Assembly: GCA_964635975.1 (NCBI GenBank)
Contig: CAZWPO010000018.1
Coordinates: forward strand, 1-60,989
Length of the DNA stretch: 60,989 bases
Direction of reading: 5' to 3'
Source of the DNA: UBA5314 sp964635975
GTDB lineage: Bacteria; Bacillota; Syntrophomonadia; Syntrophomonadales; Syntrophomonadaceae
Under the pieces are notes generated by a model. That model searched no databases, had not been told where the DNA came from, and saw nothing but the letters and a program-made list of their open reading frames with translations. This document shows, one piece after another, positions 1-7,359 of this stretch. Made by a program: the position numbers and the translations under genes. The stretch's first letter is position 1. The number at the start of each line of letters is the position of its first letter.

Positions 1-32
1 TGACCTTGCCCGTGTTTGATAGACACAAAGAA
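1..32 (+). repeat. IS left terminal inverted repeat
   Basis: Outer block TGACCTTGCC and inner block AGACACAAAGAA match the reverse complement of 1241-1272. The 10 bases between the blocks differ. Confidence 0.9.
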
Positions 33-63
33 TACCCCTAAAATAAAAACGGGAGGTATTCAA

Positions 64-354
64 ATGGCACAGGCAAAGTATGATCGCGAATTCAAAGAAC
101 GTGTGGTTCAAAGGATCTTAAACAAAGAAACCACGATGGCTGAGATGGCCAGAGAACTTGAACTTCATTACACTACAGTTCGGGACTGGGTCAGTCAGTA
201 CAAGAAAGATGGCCAACACGCATTCCCCGGAAAAGGGCACCTTAAACCTGACGACGAGGAAATCAGGAAGCTCCGCAAGGAATTGGCCGACCTCAAAGAG
301 GAAAATGCCATATTAAAAAAAGCGGCGGCCTACTTCGCGAAAAATCAGAAATAA
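64..354 (+). CDS. IS3-family transposase OrfA (HTH)
   Basis: A protein of 96 residues with an N-terminal helix-turn-helix (TMAEMARELELHYTTVRDWV region, about residues 24-43) and a C-terminal leucine-rich coiled coil (LRKELADLKEENAILKKA region). This is the usual OrfA layout, in which the HTH binds the IS ends and the zipper mediates oligomerisation. The ATG at 64 follows GGGAGG at a normal distance; the frame opens further upstream inside the IR but without a ribosome-binding site. Near the 3' end the frame crosses a run of seven A that can redirect ribosomes into orfB. OrfA alone is normally an inhibitor or accessory, and the OrfAB fusion is the transposase (family knowledge). Confidence 0.9.
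   Translation: MAQAKYDREFKERVVQRILNKETTMAEMARELELHYTTVRDWVSQYKKDGQHAFPGKGHLKPDDEEIRKLRKELADLKEENAILKKAAAYFAKNQK
315..322 (+). promoter_or_regulatory. Programmed -1 frameshift site (A7G)
   Basis: Seven A followed by G. In the orfA frame it reads xxA AAA AAA G, the in-register form for -1 slippage. Slipping back one base continues as ..KKSGGLLREKSEIKKFQF, which enters orfB with no stop before its first ATG at 405. Slippery A6G/A7G runs are the standard route to OrfAB in IS3 elements. Confidence 0.8.
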
Positions 355-404
355 AAAAGTTCCAATTCATCTATGAACATCGCTCCGAATTTCGGATTGC
401 GAAG

Positions 405-1205
405 ATGTGTGAGGCCTTAAAAGTATCTCGGAGCGGTTATTATGCTTTTGTTAAAAGACCATTAAGCAACCGCGCTAAAAGGAGAAAAGCGCTTTTAGAG
501 ACCATTAAGACGATACATGAGAGTAACCATAAAATATACGGTTCTCCACGAATAACCCAGGCGCTGCCCGAAGAGCAAAAAGCCTGTAGAGGTACAGTTG
601 CCAAGCTGATGCGAGAAAATGGCATTAGATCAAAGACCGTTAAAAAGTTCAAAGCGACTACTGATTCATCCCATTGTCTGCCGGTGGCGGAGAATATTCT
701 AAATCGGGAATTTACAGCCGCTAAGCGTAATGAGAAATGGGTATCTGATATTACATACTTATGGACCGATGAAGGTTGGCTATACTTAGCTGGCCTGCTC
801 GATCTTTATGATAGCTCAATTGTTGGCTGGTCCATGGATAGAAGGATGAAGACCGAGCTTGTTACATCCGCACTGAAAAACGCAATTCGCCGGACTGGAG
901 CCGGAAAAGGACTTATTGTTCATTCGGATCGTGGCGTCCAATACGCCAGCAAAGATTATCAGAAACTTCTAAAGAAAAATGGCTTTGTCTGCAGTATGAG
1001 CCGAAAAGGAAACTGCTATGATAACGCTCCCATGGAATCCTTCTGGGGTAAGCTTAAGACGGAATGGCTCTATGGTAAACGCTTTAAAACCAGAGAACAA
1101 GCTAAGCAAGCTGTATTTGAGTATATTGAACTATTTTACAACCGAAAAAGACTACACTCAGCAAATGGCTATATAGCGCCATTGAAACTGAAAGATGTAG
1201 CATGA
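405..1205 (+). CDS. IS3-family transposase OrfB (DDE integrase domain)
   Basis: This is the catalytic half of the transposase, related to retroviral integrases (rve). It carries an HTH_21-like N-terminal region (IYGSPRITQAL) and the DDE triad in its usual contexts: D in WVSDITYLW, D in LIVHSDRGVQYAS, and E in NAPMESFWGKLKTEW. The C-terminal YNRKRLHSANGYIAP motif is typical. The first ATG is 405, but the frame is open upstream through the A7 slippery run, so the functional product is probably an OrfAB fusion made by -1 frameshifting. No convincing ribosome-binding site precedes 405. The frame has no internal stop and appears active. Confidence 0.92.
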   Translation: MCEALKVSRSGYYAFVKRPLSNRAKRRKALLETIKTIHESNHKIYGSPRITQALPEEQKACRGTVAKLMRENGIRSKTVKKFKATTDSSHCLPVAENILNREFTAAKRNEKWVSDITYLWTDEGWLYLAGLLDLYDSSIVGWSMDRRMKTELVTSALKNAIRRTGAGKGLIVHSDRGVQYASKDYQKLLKKNGFVCSMSRKGNCYDNAPMESFWGKLKTEWLYGKRFKTREQAKQAVFEYIELFYNRKRLHSANGYIAPLKLKDVA

Positions 1206-1240
1206 GCTAATAACTTTGAACAAGTAGTAGCAATTAGGTT

Positions 1241-1272
1241 TTCTTTGTGTCTGCGGGTTCTAGGCAAGGTCA
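1241..1272 (+). repeat. IS right terminal inverted repeat
   Basis: Inverse of bases 1-32, with TTCTTTGTGTCT and GGCAAGGTCA matching the inner and outer blocks of the left end. It sets the right boundary of the element. Confidence 0.9.
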
Positions 1273-1315
1273 ATATTAAGGATCAGGTTCCAAACCTGAC
1301 CCAAACACTAATATT
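1272..1315. repeat. Hairpin element abutting the IS right end
   Basis: TCAGGTT (1283-1289) and AACCTGA (1293-1299) form a perfect stem with a 3-nt loop. Outer arms AATATTA and TAATATT lie at 1272-1278 and 1309-1315, so the element begins where the IS stops. It may be a terminator or a small palindromic repeat into which the IS inserted; without the left flank this cannot be settled. Confidence 0.45.
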
Positions 1316-1446
1316 ATCATTGAAGAAGCTTCGGCATCAGTTCCCCGGTATCGTACCAGAACTTCCCCGTGAAGGCGTTGCACTTGATGTTAATAATGAA
1401 TTCAAAAGGCCGGGTGCCTGCCCAGGTTCTTCCTGTTATTTTCTTC

Positions 1447-1475
1447 TTGCAAATTAGCAAATATTGATTTATAAT
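1447..1475 (+). promoter_or_regulatory. Sigma-A-type promoter of the htpX riboswitch transcript
   Basis: -35 TTGCAA and -10 TATAAT (six of six) with a 17-bp spacer. The predicted start, about 1482, falls just before the first paired base of the aptamer. Confidence 0.7.
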
Positions 1476-1483
1476 TCGTTCAA

Positions 1484-1574
1484 GCAAAGGGGAGTAACTA
1501 GCTCGGATAGGGTCAACAACCGGCATTATGCCTGGTCCTATCAGCCGGTAACCAAGGCGTAGTGAGACCTTTGT
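1484..1574 (+). ncRNA. yybP-ykoY-type (Mn2+) riboswitch aptamer
   Basis: The leader begins GCAAAGGGGAGTAAC and closes with GTGAGACCTTTG, so CAAAGG pairs with CCTTTG to form P1. The GGGGAGTA loop near the 5' end, GTCAACAAC in the middle and the GAGACCTTT 3' end match what I recall of the yybP-ykoY consensus, known as a manganese-sensing family. The 3' arm of P1 is also the 5' arm of the following terminator, the expected mutually exclusive architecture of a transcriptional riboswitch. In such ON switches ligand binding stabilises P1 and prevents termination. The identification rests on motif recognition; a covariance-model search would settle it. Confidence 0.72.
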
Positions 1575-1606
1575 CTCGATTAGAGACAAAGGTCTTTTTG
1601 TTTTTT
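1565..1606 (+). terminator. Riboswitch expression-platform terminator
   Basis: Perfect 13-bp stem AGACCTTTGTCTC / GAGACAAAGGTCT with a 5-nt loop, followed by TTTTGTTTTTT. Its left arm overlaps the P1 3' strand of the aptamer. Confidence 0.85.
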
Positions 1607-1733
1607 AGAAAGAGACAGTTAGGCGTTGTTATGATGCGTTTGGTGTAAACTAGCTGCAGGAAGGTAAAGTGATAACAATGTGATAAATAACAAGCAAGTG
1701 AATAGATTTGTAATGTGATTAGGAGGTGTTAAA

Positions 1734-2582
1734 ATGAATTGGATTAAAACAGGTCTGCTTATGGGGGTTCTATCGGTACTTCTGGTTCTAATGGGCAGTG
1801 CTATAGGCGGTAAGAGCGGTGCAATACTTTTTTTCGTTATATCTCTGGGCTTAAATTTTTTTAGTTATTATTACAGCGATAAATTAGTAATCAAAATGAC
1901 CGGTTCCAAACCGGTATCAGAGCAATCAGCGCCTGAGCTGTATGCTATCATAAGGCGGCTCACAGAGAGGGCTGGTCTGCCTATGCCTAGTTTATATGTT
2001 ACTCCATCTGCCCAGCCCAATGCTTTTGCTACCGGACGCAATCCTGCGCATGCTGCTATAGCGGTAACCGAGGGATTAATGCGGATTCTGGATAGAGAGG
2101 AAGTTGAAGGTGTGCTTGCTCATGAAATAGCCCATATAAGAAACCGAGACATTCTCATCGGTACAATGGCAGCATCAATTGCGGGTGCTATTTCTATGAT
2201 TGCTAATGTAATACAATGGGGTGCAATTTTCGGCGGGTTAGGAGGCAGCAGTGATGAGGAAGGCGGAGGAGGTATTATTGGAATGCTGGCGCTGGCTATA
2301 CTTGCGCCAATTGCCGCACTTATAGTGCAGATGGCGATATCTAGATCCAGGGAATATCTCGCTGACAGAAGCGGTGCTGAAATAGCGGGGCATTCCAGAG
2401 GATTGGCAAGTGCTCTTATGAAGCTAGAGGCTGCATCGGAGCGAGTTCCAATGAATGTAAATGCAGCAGCCTCACATTTATTCATAGTGAGCCCACTTTC
2501 TGGAAAATCTTTGCTGTCGTTATTCAGCACTCATCCCCCTGTCCAAGATAGGATAAGACGTCTAAACAGCATGACTATCTAA
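1734..2582 (+). CDS. htpX: HtpX-like M48 membrane metalloprotease
   Basis: A 282-residue integral-membrane zinc protease. HEIAH near residues 130-134 supplies the zinc ligands and the catalytic Glu, and SREYLADRSGAE near residue 205 holds the third ligand. Two hydrophobic segments lie at the N-terminus and two more around residues 140-200, the usual HtpX topology with the active site facing the cytoplasm. A Gly/Glu-rich loop separates the inner pair. The family degrades damaged membrane proteins with FtsH. The start follows AGGAGGTG. The gene lies downstream of the riboswitch with a 127-nt gap after its terminator, so expression is predicted to respond to the ligand, probably Mn2+. mscL follows, so this is an envelope-stress pair. 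Confidence 0.9.
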   Translation: MNWIKTGLLMGVLSVLLVLMGSAIGGKSGAILFFVISLGLNFFSYYYSDKLVIKMTGSKPVSEQSAPELYAIIRRLTERAGLPMPSLYVTPSAQPNAFATGRNPAHAAIAVTEGLMRILDREEVEGVLAHEIAHIRNRDILIGTMAASIAGAISMIANVIQWGAIFGGLGGSSDEEGGGGIIGMLALAILAPIAALIVQMAISRSREYLADRSGAEIAGHSRGLASALMKLEAASERVPMNVNAAASHLFIVSPLSGKSLLSLFSTHPPVQDRIRRLNSMTI

Positions 2583-2649
2583 ATCATACGCATAAATAGA
2601 GTGGTAATGTGCTTGCTAAGTCCAGACTAAACAGTTATTTAGGGGGGAA

Positions 2650-2769
2650 ATGTCAGAAGACAACTTAATAGCAAAGATAAATGCCTCCCTTTTGCCTGGT
2701 TATATAGATCGTAATTTGATATCATCTGTAATAAATAGGTGTAGATTAAAAAAACGGGGAGGGATTTAG
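2650..2769 (+). CDS. Possible 39-residue small ORF upstream of mscL
   Basis: ATG after AGGGGGGAA, ending with a TAG one base before the mscL ATG. The product would be MSEDNLIAKINASLLPGYID followed by a basic tail, and the last codons overlap the mscL ribosome-binding site (GGGGAGGG). It could couple translation to mscL. The spacing to the purine run is short and no family is recognised, so this may be chance. Confidence 0.25.
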   Translation: MSEDNLIAKINASLLPGYIDRNLISSVINRCRLKKRGGI

Positions 2770-2770
2770 T

Positions 2771-3148
2771 ATGTGGCAGGAATTTAAAGAGTTTGCGGTT
2801 AAAGGGAATGTTATGGATTTGGCGGTTGCCGTGATTATTGGCGGGGCTTTTGGCAAAATCGTGTCATCCCTGGTTGCTGATATCATTATGCCTCTGATAG
2901 GTTTAATGATGGGCAATATAAGTTTTAAAGACCTCTCGGTGGTTGTTGGCGATGCGAAGATACCTTATGGTTTGTTTATTCAAAATGTTGTGGATTTTAT
3001 CATCATAGCGTTTACCATTTTTCTTTTTATTAAAGCACTTAATAGTATGAAAAAGAAAGAGGTGGAGGAATCAACTCCTGAACCCGTTGTGAGTGCGGAA
3101 GAAAAACTACTCACAGAGATAAGAGATTTGCTAAAAGAAAAAGCATAA
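2771..3148 (+). CDS. mscL: Large-conductance mechanosensitive channel MscL
   Basis: 125 residues, close to the usual family length. The first transmembrane helix with its N-terminal segment (FKEFAVKGNVMDLAVAVIIG) and the second helix (NVVDFIIIAFTIFLFIKAL) are clear, with a short periplasmic loop between them and a charged cytoplasmic helix (EEKLLTEIRDLLKEK). MscL forms a homopentameric pore that opens under membrane tension and releases solutes on hypo-osmotic shock. The start has a strong GGGGAGGG site. Confidence 0.95.
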   Translation: MWQEFKEFAVKGNVMDLAVAVIIGGAFGKIVSSLVADIIMPLIGLMMGNISFKDLSVVVGDAKIPYGLFIQNVVDFIIIAFTIFLFIKALNSMKKKEVEESTPEPVVSAEEKLLTEIRDLLKEKA

Positions 3149-3201
3149 GATGGATCGACATATGTTTAGGGATAACAACAAAAAATGACATAATGAAATA
3201 G

Positions 3202-3222
3202 GGCCCGCCGTAAGGGCCTTAT
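3202..3222 (+). terminator. Terminator after mscL
   Basis: GGCCC/GGGCC stem with a 7-nt loop followed by TTATTTGTT. The stem is short, so strength is uncertain. Confidence 0.5.
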
Positions 3223-3227
3223 TTGTT

Positions 3228-3298
3228 GAGTACGCCCCTGGCAGGGGGGCCATGAAAGGGGGACGGGGTTGTTGTCGCACTCTTTAAGTACTCCGGGG
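3228..3298. repeat. G-rich palindromic intergenic element
   Basis: GAGTAC (3228-3233) is inverted as GTACTC (3288-3293), enclosing a GCCCCT/AGGGGGGC hairpin and the motif GGGGGACGG (3258-3266). The same nonamer occurs at 56425 and 60942 in this window, both times beside an inverted repeat, suggesting a dispersed REP-like element. Confidence 0.45.
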
Positions 3299-3356
3299 GG
3301 TGAAGCAATCCTACCCTGTCACAATCCCTGTCCATGGTTTGCCTGGAATAGGAAAA

Positions 3357-3394
3357 GGGGCATTCCGAATGGGAATGCCCCTTAGTGTTTTTTT
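3357..3394. terminator. Bidirectional terminator downstream of hydA
   Basis: 10-bp stem GGGGCATTCC / GGAATGCCCC with a 5-nt loop. On the plus strand TTAGTGTTTTTTT follows; on the minus strand TTTT follows. It closes the hydCBA transcript from the right. Confidence 0.8.
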
Positions 3395-5117
3395 AGAGGA
3401 ACTTTTTGTGTTTATCGTGATAATGGGTGTGCAGAAGCTCATGGGATTTGTGACCCAGGGGTTCATGCAGGAAGTCCTCGTATAATTTGTTGACTTCCGG
3501 ATTCTCATGAGATTTCCGGATTGGCATAGCTTGGTCTTCGATATAGATTGCATCTATACGCTCTACCCGTTTTACGTTACGTTTGGTTATGGGCTGTCCG
3601 CCGCCGCCTATGCAACCGCCGGGGCAGGCCATGATTTCAATAAAGTGGTAGGGGGACTCACCGGCTCTCACTTGATCCATCAGCCTGCGGGCATTGGAAA
3701 GGCTGTGAGCAACAGCCACTTTAACTTCCAGACCGTTAAGGTCAACAGCAGCTTCCTTGATGCCTTCGAATCCACGAACTCCGGTGAAGTTTACATCTTC
3801 CAGAGTGTTGCCGGTTACCACTTCGTAAACGGTTCTGAGTGCAGCTTCCATAACACCGCCGGATGCACCGAAGATAACGGCAGCCCCGGTATATGCTCCC
3901 ATCCAGGAATCAAAGTTGGAACCAGGTAATTTTTCGAAATCAAGTCCGCTCATTCTGAACAGGCGGCCTATTTCTCTGGTGGTTAACACCAGATCGACAT
4001 CGCGATAACCGCTGGCGTTCATTTCGGGACGGGCGGCCTCGTACTTTTTAGCTACACATGGCATGATGGACACTGAGTAAATCTTTGAAGGATCCACGCC
4101 CATCTTCTCGGCCCAGTAAGTCTTAACCAGGGAACCAAACATCTGCTGAGGGGACTTGCAGGTAGACAGGTTGTCTAAAAGATCCGGATAGAAAGTTTCA
4201 CAGAAGTTGATCCAGCCCGGGCTGCAGGAAGTAAACATGGGCAGGGTTCCGCCTTCTTTTACTCTCTTTAAGAGCTCGTTCCCTTCTTCCAGGATGGTCA
4301 AGTCAGCAGTAAAGTTGGTATGCAACACATGGTCAAAACCAACCTGGCGCAGACCGGTAACAAAAGACTCCATAGACATAGAGCCGGTGTCCATGCCGAT
4401 TTCTTCAGCAATAGCTACGCGGACAGCAGGAGCTATCTGGGTGACAACAATCTTATCGGGATCGGCTACAGCAGCCAGGAAGTCATTGATTTCTTCTACT
4501 TCGCCGATAGCGCCAACCGGGCAAGCATGGATGCATTGTCCGCACATTACGCAGGGGCTGTCAATCAAGTTTCCACCCAGGGTGGGAACCACCATGGAAT
4601 GATGACCGCGGTTTACCAGGCCCAGGGCGTTTACACTTTGAACAACTGAACAGGCCTCGATGCAACGGCGGCAGAGCACGCACTTGTCAGGATCTCTAAA
4701 TAGCGAAGGTGTGGAGAAATCCTTTTCAAAGCCGCGCACTTTGTATTCAAACGGATTTTCTCTGATGCAGTATTCTTCTGCCAGTATCTGCAGTTCGCAA
4801 TTACCATTGCGGATGCAGTTTAAGCAGTCCTGCGGGTGGTTGGCCAGAATTAATTCCAAAATGGTTTTTCTGGCTTCGATAACTTTGGGAGTTCTGGTCT
4901 TAACAACCATTCCTTCGAAAACCGGGATGGCACATGCTGCCTGCAGCAGTCTATTGCCTTCTACTTCGCATACACATACACGACAGTTGGCTTTTATCGA
5001 CTGGTCGGGATGATAACACAGGGTGGGTATTCTCACGCCGACTTGATTTGCTGCCTGCAGGATAGTAGAGCCTTCAGGAACGGATGCTTTGATCCCATCT
5101 ATGGTTAGATTTATCAT
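3393..5117 (-). CDS. hydA: [FeFe] hydrogenase catalytic subunit HydA
   Basis: 574 residues, starting at the ATG preceded by AAAGGAGGG; the frame runs 35 codons further upstream into hydB but without a start signal. Domains in order: plant-type [2Fe-2S] (C34, C45, C48, C62), a His/Cys [4Fe-4S] motif (NHPQDCLNCIRNGNC), two ferredoxin [4Fe-4S] sites (CVLCRRCIEAC, CVMCGQCIHAC), then the H-cluster domain with L1 TSCSPGW (about 297), L2 MPCVAKK (about 350) and L3 MACPGGC (about 495). The subunit reduces protons to H2 with electrons delivered through HydBC. In L1, Ser replaces the second Cys of the classical TSCCP motif, the proton-relay cysteine of clostridial enzymes. No C-terminal extra [2Fe-2S] domain is present, and the tail is His-rich. 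It is the last gene of hydCBA. Confidence 0.95.
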   Translation of the reverse strand: MINLTIDGIKASVPEGSTILQAANQVGVRIPTLCYHPDQSIKANCRVCVCEVEGNRLLQAACAIPVFEGMVVKTRTPKVIEARKTILELILANHPQDCLNCIRNGNCELQILAEEYCIRENPFEYKVRGFEKDFSTPSLFRDPDKCVLCRRCIEACSVVQSVNALGLVNRGHHSMVVPTLGGNLIDSPCVMCGQCIHACPVGAIGEVEEINDFLAAVADPDKIVVTQIAPAVRVAIAEEIGMDTGSMSMESFVTGLRQVGFDHVLHTNFTADLTILEEGNELLKRVKEGGTLPMFTSCSPGWINFCETFYPDLLDNLSTCKSPQQMFGSLVKTYWAEKMGVDPSKIYSVSIMPCVAKKYEAARPEMNASGYRDVDLVLTTREIGRLFRMSGLDFEKLPGSNFDSWMGAYTGAAVIFGASGGVMEAALRTVYEVVTGNTLEDVNFTGVRGFEGIKEAAVDLNGLEVKVAVAHSLSNARRLMDQVRAGESPYHFIEIMACPGGCIGGGGQPITKRNVKRVERIDAIYIEDQAMPIRKSHENPEVNKLYEDFLHEPLGHKSHELLHTHYHDKHKKFL

Positions 5118-5139
5118 TTTTATTCCCTCCTTTGCTCTC

Positions 5140-6363
5140 CTATTTAAACTTTGCTGCGTAGTCGGCTTCAAAATGCTTGATAGTAGTAAGAACAGGAGCC
5201 GGAGCCGCCTGACCCAAACCACACAAACAGGAATAGGACATCACGGTTCCCAACTTGTTGAGAACGGCAGTGTCCTTTGCTGAACCATGGCCGTCATTTA
5301 TTTTTTCCATAAGTTCAGCGGTGCGAGCCGTACCTTCTCGGCAGGGCGCACATTTGCCGCAGGATTCATGTTCAAAAAACCCAGCTATTCTAGTTACCAC
5401 GTCAACGATGTCACGAGTCTCATCCATAACGAAGGTTGCTCCTGAACCTAAAGTGGCTCCGATGGCACTCATGGCATCGAATGCTACGGATGTATCCAGC
5501 AAAGATTCGGGAATAAATCCGCCGGAAGTTCCGCCGATCTGAACGGCTTTGAAATTCTTCCCACCGGCAACTCCGCCGCCGAAATCGAAAATAAGCTGAC
5601 GAATAGTGATGTTGGTTGGTACTTCAAAGAAAGTCTTATTGTTGACATCACCGGTTAAGGTAAATACCTTGGTACCAGGATAAGCTTTATCGCCGATAGC
5701 TGCGTACCAATCTCCACCCTTCTCTACGATAACGGGTATATTTGCATAAGTCTCGACGTTGTTAACAATGGTCGGCTTGCCCCAGAGTCCAATAACCGGA
5801 GGAAATGGAGGTTTGAATCTCGGCTCACCGCGTTTGCCTTCTATGGATTCAATAAGTGCAGTCTCTTCACCGCATACATAGGCGCCGGCGCCGCTCCTTA
5901 CCTCAATGTCGAAATCTACTAAACAACCTTTGTCTTTAGCTTGAGCGATGGCGGTGTTCAGAGTGTCAACCAGGAAGGGATACTCACCTCTGAGATATAT
6001 ATAACCTTTTGTTGCTCCTATAGCATAGGCACAAATAGCCATTCCTTCAATAAGGGTCTGCGGGTCGTTTTCCATGATCAGACGGTCTTTGTAGGTTCCG
6101 GGTTCACCTTCGTCAGCATTGCAGATAACATACTTCTGATCAGCCTGAGCTCCCGCCGCGAAAGACCATTTCATTCCGCAATTGAATCCTGCACCTCCGC
6201 GGCCTCTCAGGTTGGATTTTTTTACATCCGCAATGAGATCCGCTGTACTCATACTGCGTGCTTTCTCCAGACCTTTGTATCCGCCCTCGGCTATATAGGT
6301 GTCAATATTGAGGGGGTCCACCTTACCATAATTACGCAGTACTATGCGCATTTCTTCGGCCAT
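5140..6363 (-). CDS. hydB: NADH-binding flavoprotein subunit HydB (core-only NuoF)
   Basis: 407 residues, homologous to NuoF of complex I. It keeps the NADH/FMN core (LRGRGGAGF near residue 55, CNADEGEPGTYKDR, GAGAYVCGEETALIES) and the [4Fe-4S] ligands ESCGKCAPCREG, with the fourth Cys in SCLCGLG. Unlike HydB of bifurcating hydrogenases, and unlike the second HydB-like protein in this window, it lacks both the N-terminal thioredoxin-like [2Fe-2S] domain and the C-terminal 2x[4Fe-4S] domain. A short HydB of this kind belongs to the NADH-dependent, ferredoxin-independent hydrogenase described in Syntrophomonas wolfei (family knowledge). It should oxidise NADH and pass electrons to HydA. The ATG has an AAAGGAGGG site; hydA follows after 22 bp. 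Confidence 0.93.
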   Translation of the reverse strand: MAEEMRIVLRNYGKVDPLNIDTYIAEGGYKGLEKARSMSTADLIADVKKSNLRGRGGAGFNCGMKWSFAAGAQADQKYVICNADEGEPGTYKDRLIMENDPQTLIEGMAICAYAIGATKGYIYLRGEYPFLVDTLNTAIAQAKDKGCLVDFDIEVRSGAGAYVCGEETALIESIEGKRGEPRFKPPFPPVIGLWGKPTIVNNVETYANIPVIVEKGGDWYAAIGDKAYPGTKVFTLTGDVNNKTFFEVPTNITIRQLIFDFGGGVAGGKNFKAVQIGGTSGGFIPESLLDTSVAFDAMSAIGATLGSGATFVMDETRDIVDVVTRIAGFFEHESCGKCAPCREGTARTAELMEKINDGHGSAKDTAVLNKLGTVMSYSCLCGLGQAAPAPVLTTIKHFEADYAAKFK

Positions 6364-6407
6364 TTGTATGCCCTCCTTTCTTTTTGTAAATTGTGGAAAT
6401 CATATCA

Positions 6408-6851
6408 TTACTTATATTCGGCTAAAATTGCCGGAATCTTAGCCGGGGTTACATCCAGATAAGGTTTTCCGTTAACAGTTATTACCGGAGTTGCCTGGCA
6501 CTGTCCCACGCATTCGGTGAATTCCAGTGCGAAGCGCCCATCTGTGGTGCTTTCTCCGATTTTAATTCCCAACTCTTTCTCCAATGCAGAAACAACCTCG
6601 GCGGCACCTGCTATATGACAGGGTGCGCTTTCGCAAATTCTGATTACATTTTTTCCTCTGGCATCTACGGAAAACATAGAATAGAATGTTGCTACTCCGT
6701 AGGCTTCGGCAGTAGACATATTGAAAACCTTTGCGGCTTCAATAATGGCTTCTTCCGGCAGGTAGCTGAATTCTTTCAGAAGTGCGTGGTAGGACTCGAT
6801 AAGTCCCCCGGGCTTGTCTGCAAATTTGGCAATGATCTCCTTGTAGTCCAT
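6408..6851 (-). CDS. hydC: Hydrogenase [2Fe-2S] subunit HydC (NuoE-like)
   Basis: 147 residues, a thioredoxin-fold [2Fe-2S] protein of the NuoE family. The N-terminal helical domain is followed by ligands CESAPC and CVGQC (C-x4-C and C-x3-C). It carries an electron relay and stabilises HydB. The start chosen is the second ATG, because AAGGAGGG lies inside the seven codons that follow the first ATG. It is the first gene of hydCBA; the hydB start is 44 bp downstream. The three genes together encode the minimal NADH:H+ oxidoreductase. Confidence 0.92.
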   Translation of the reverse strand: MDYKEIIAKFADKPGGLIESYHALLKEFSYLPEEAIIEAAKVFNMSTAEAYGVATFYSMFSVDARGKNVIRICESAPCHIAGAAEVVSALEKELGIKIGESTTDGRFALEFTECVGQCQATPVITVNGKPYLDVTPAKIPAILAEYK

Positions 6852-7359
6852 CAATAATTCCCTCCTTTCCACTTTTATAATAGTGTATTTTACAATTTTT
6901 AATTCAGAGGGTTATTAAATAAGATTATTTGGAACATAAAACTGCATTTTTATTGCATTTGCGATATAAAAGAAACTGGCTTTTACCACTGTTCTCCAAA
7001 TTAAATTATTCACGATATCGGCACTACTGTAAAGCTATAAATAATAGGTAATTAAGGGTTATTTTTTCCCATTTCGTATGTAAGTTCTACAGCGAGCAAA
7101 CAAATCCTTCATGTATAGGTATAAATTTATTTTGTCACCGGGCGACCCCAAAATGACAGTCATATGAACGCATATATTGATAAATAAACATGATAAGTAC
7201 AGCTCTGGAAGTCTGAGCAGCTTGTGGGATTTAAAAAACAATCGGATACTTCGGTTATAATTTGAGAAGGAACCGGTTGTGTGGTGCTGATTATCTCACA
7301 AAGGCTGTAAAGATGAAGAGGCCAGTAAGGGTTGCTTTGTGCTTCCAGGAGGAAAATAG
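6852..7359. other. 508-bp divergent intergenic region, hydC / sigI
   Basis: This AT-rich stretch must hold the outward promoters of both operons. On the plus strand a TATAAT lies at 7256-7261, about 100 bp before sigI, but no -35 box at normal spacing is evident. On the minus strand AT-rich -10-like sequences occur near 6878-6884 without a good -35. An ACCCCA at about 7144 resembles the C-rich -35 of SigI promoters, but no matching -10 is seen. No convincing gene is present. Confidence 0.4.

Larger units (their letters stand above)
1..1272 (+). mobile_element. IS3-family insertion sequence, complete
   Basis: The element has imperfect 32-bp terminal inverted repeats. The left end begins TGACCTTGCC and ends AGACACAAAGAA at 21-32; the right end (1241-1272) is the inverse with the same 10-bp outer and 12-bp inner blocks and a divergent 10-bp centre. 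Between them are orfA and orfB in the overlapping arrangement of the IS3 family, probably the IS150-like branch. The left end lies on base 1, so the left target flank and any target duplication cannot be seen. The element looks intact: both frames are open, the DDE residues are present and both ends match. A contig starting at an IS end usually reflects an assembly break at a multicopy repeat (inference). Confidence 0.9.

Noticed and set aside
1245..1457. 70-codon frame running out of the IS right end
   Set aside because: It begins in the IS inverted repeat, has no ribosome-binding site, and runs into the riboswitch promoter region.
7059..7241. 60-codon minus-strand frame in the hydC/sigI gap
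   Set aside because: No ribosome-binding site and no recognisable features; consistent with chance in a non-coding region.
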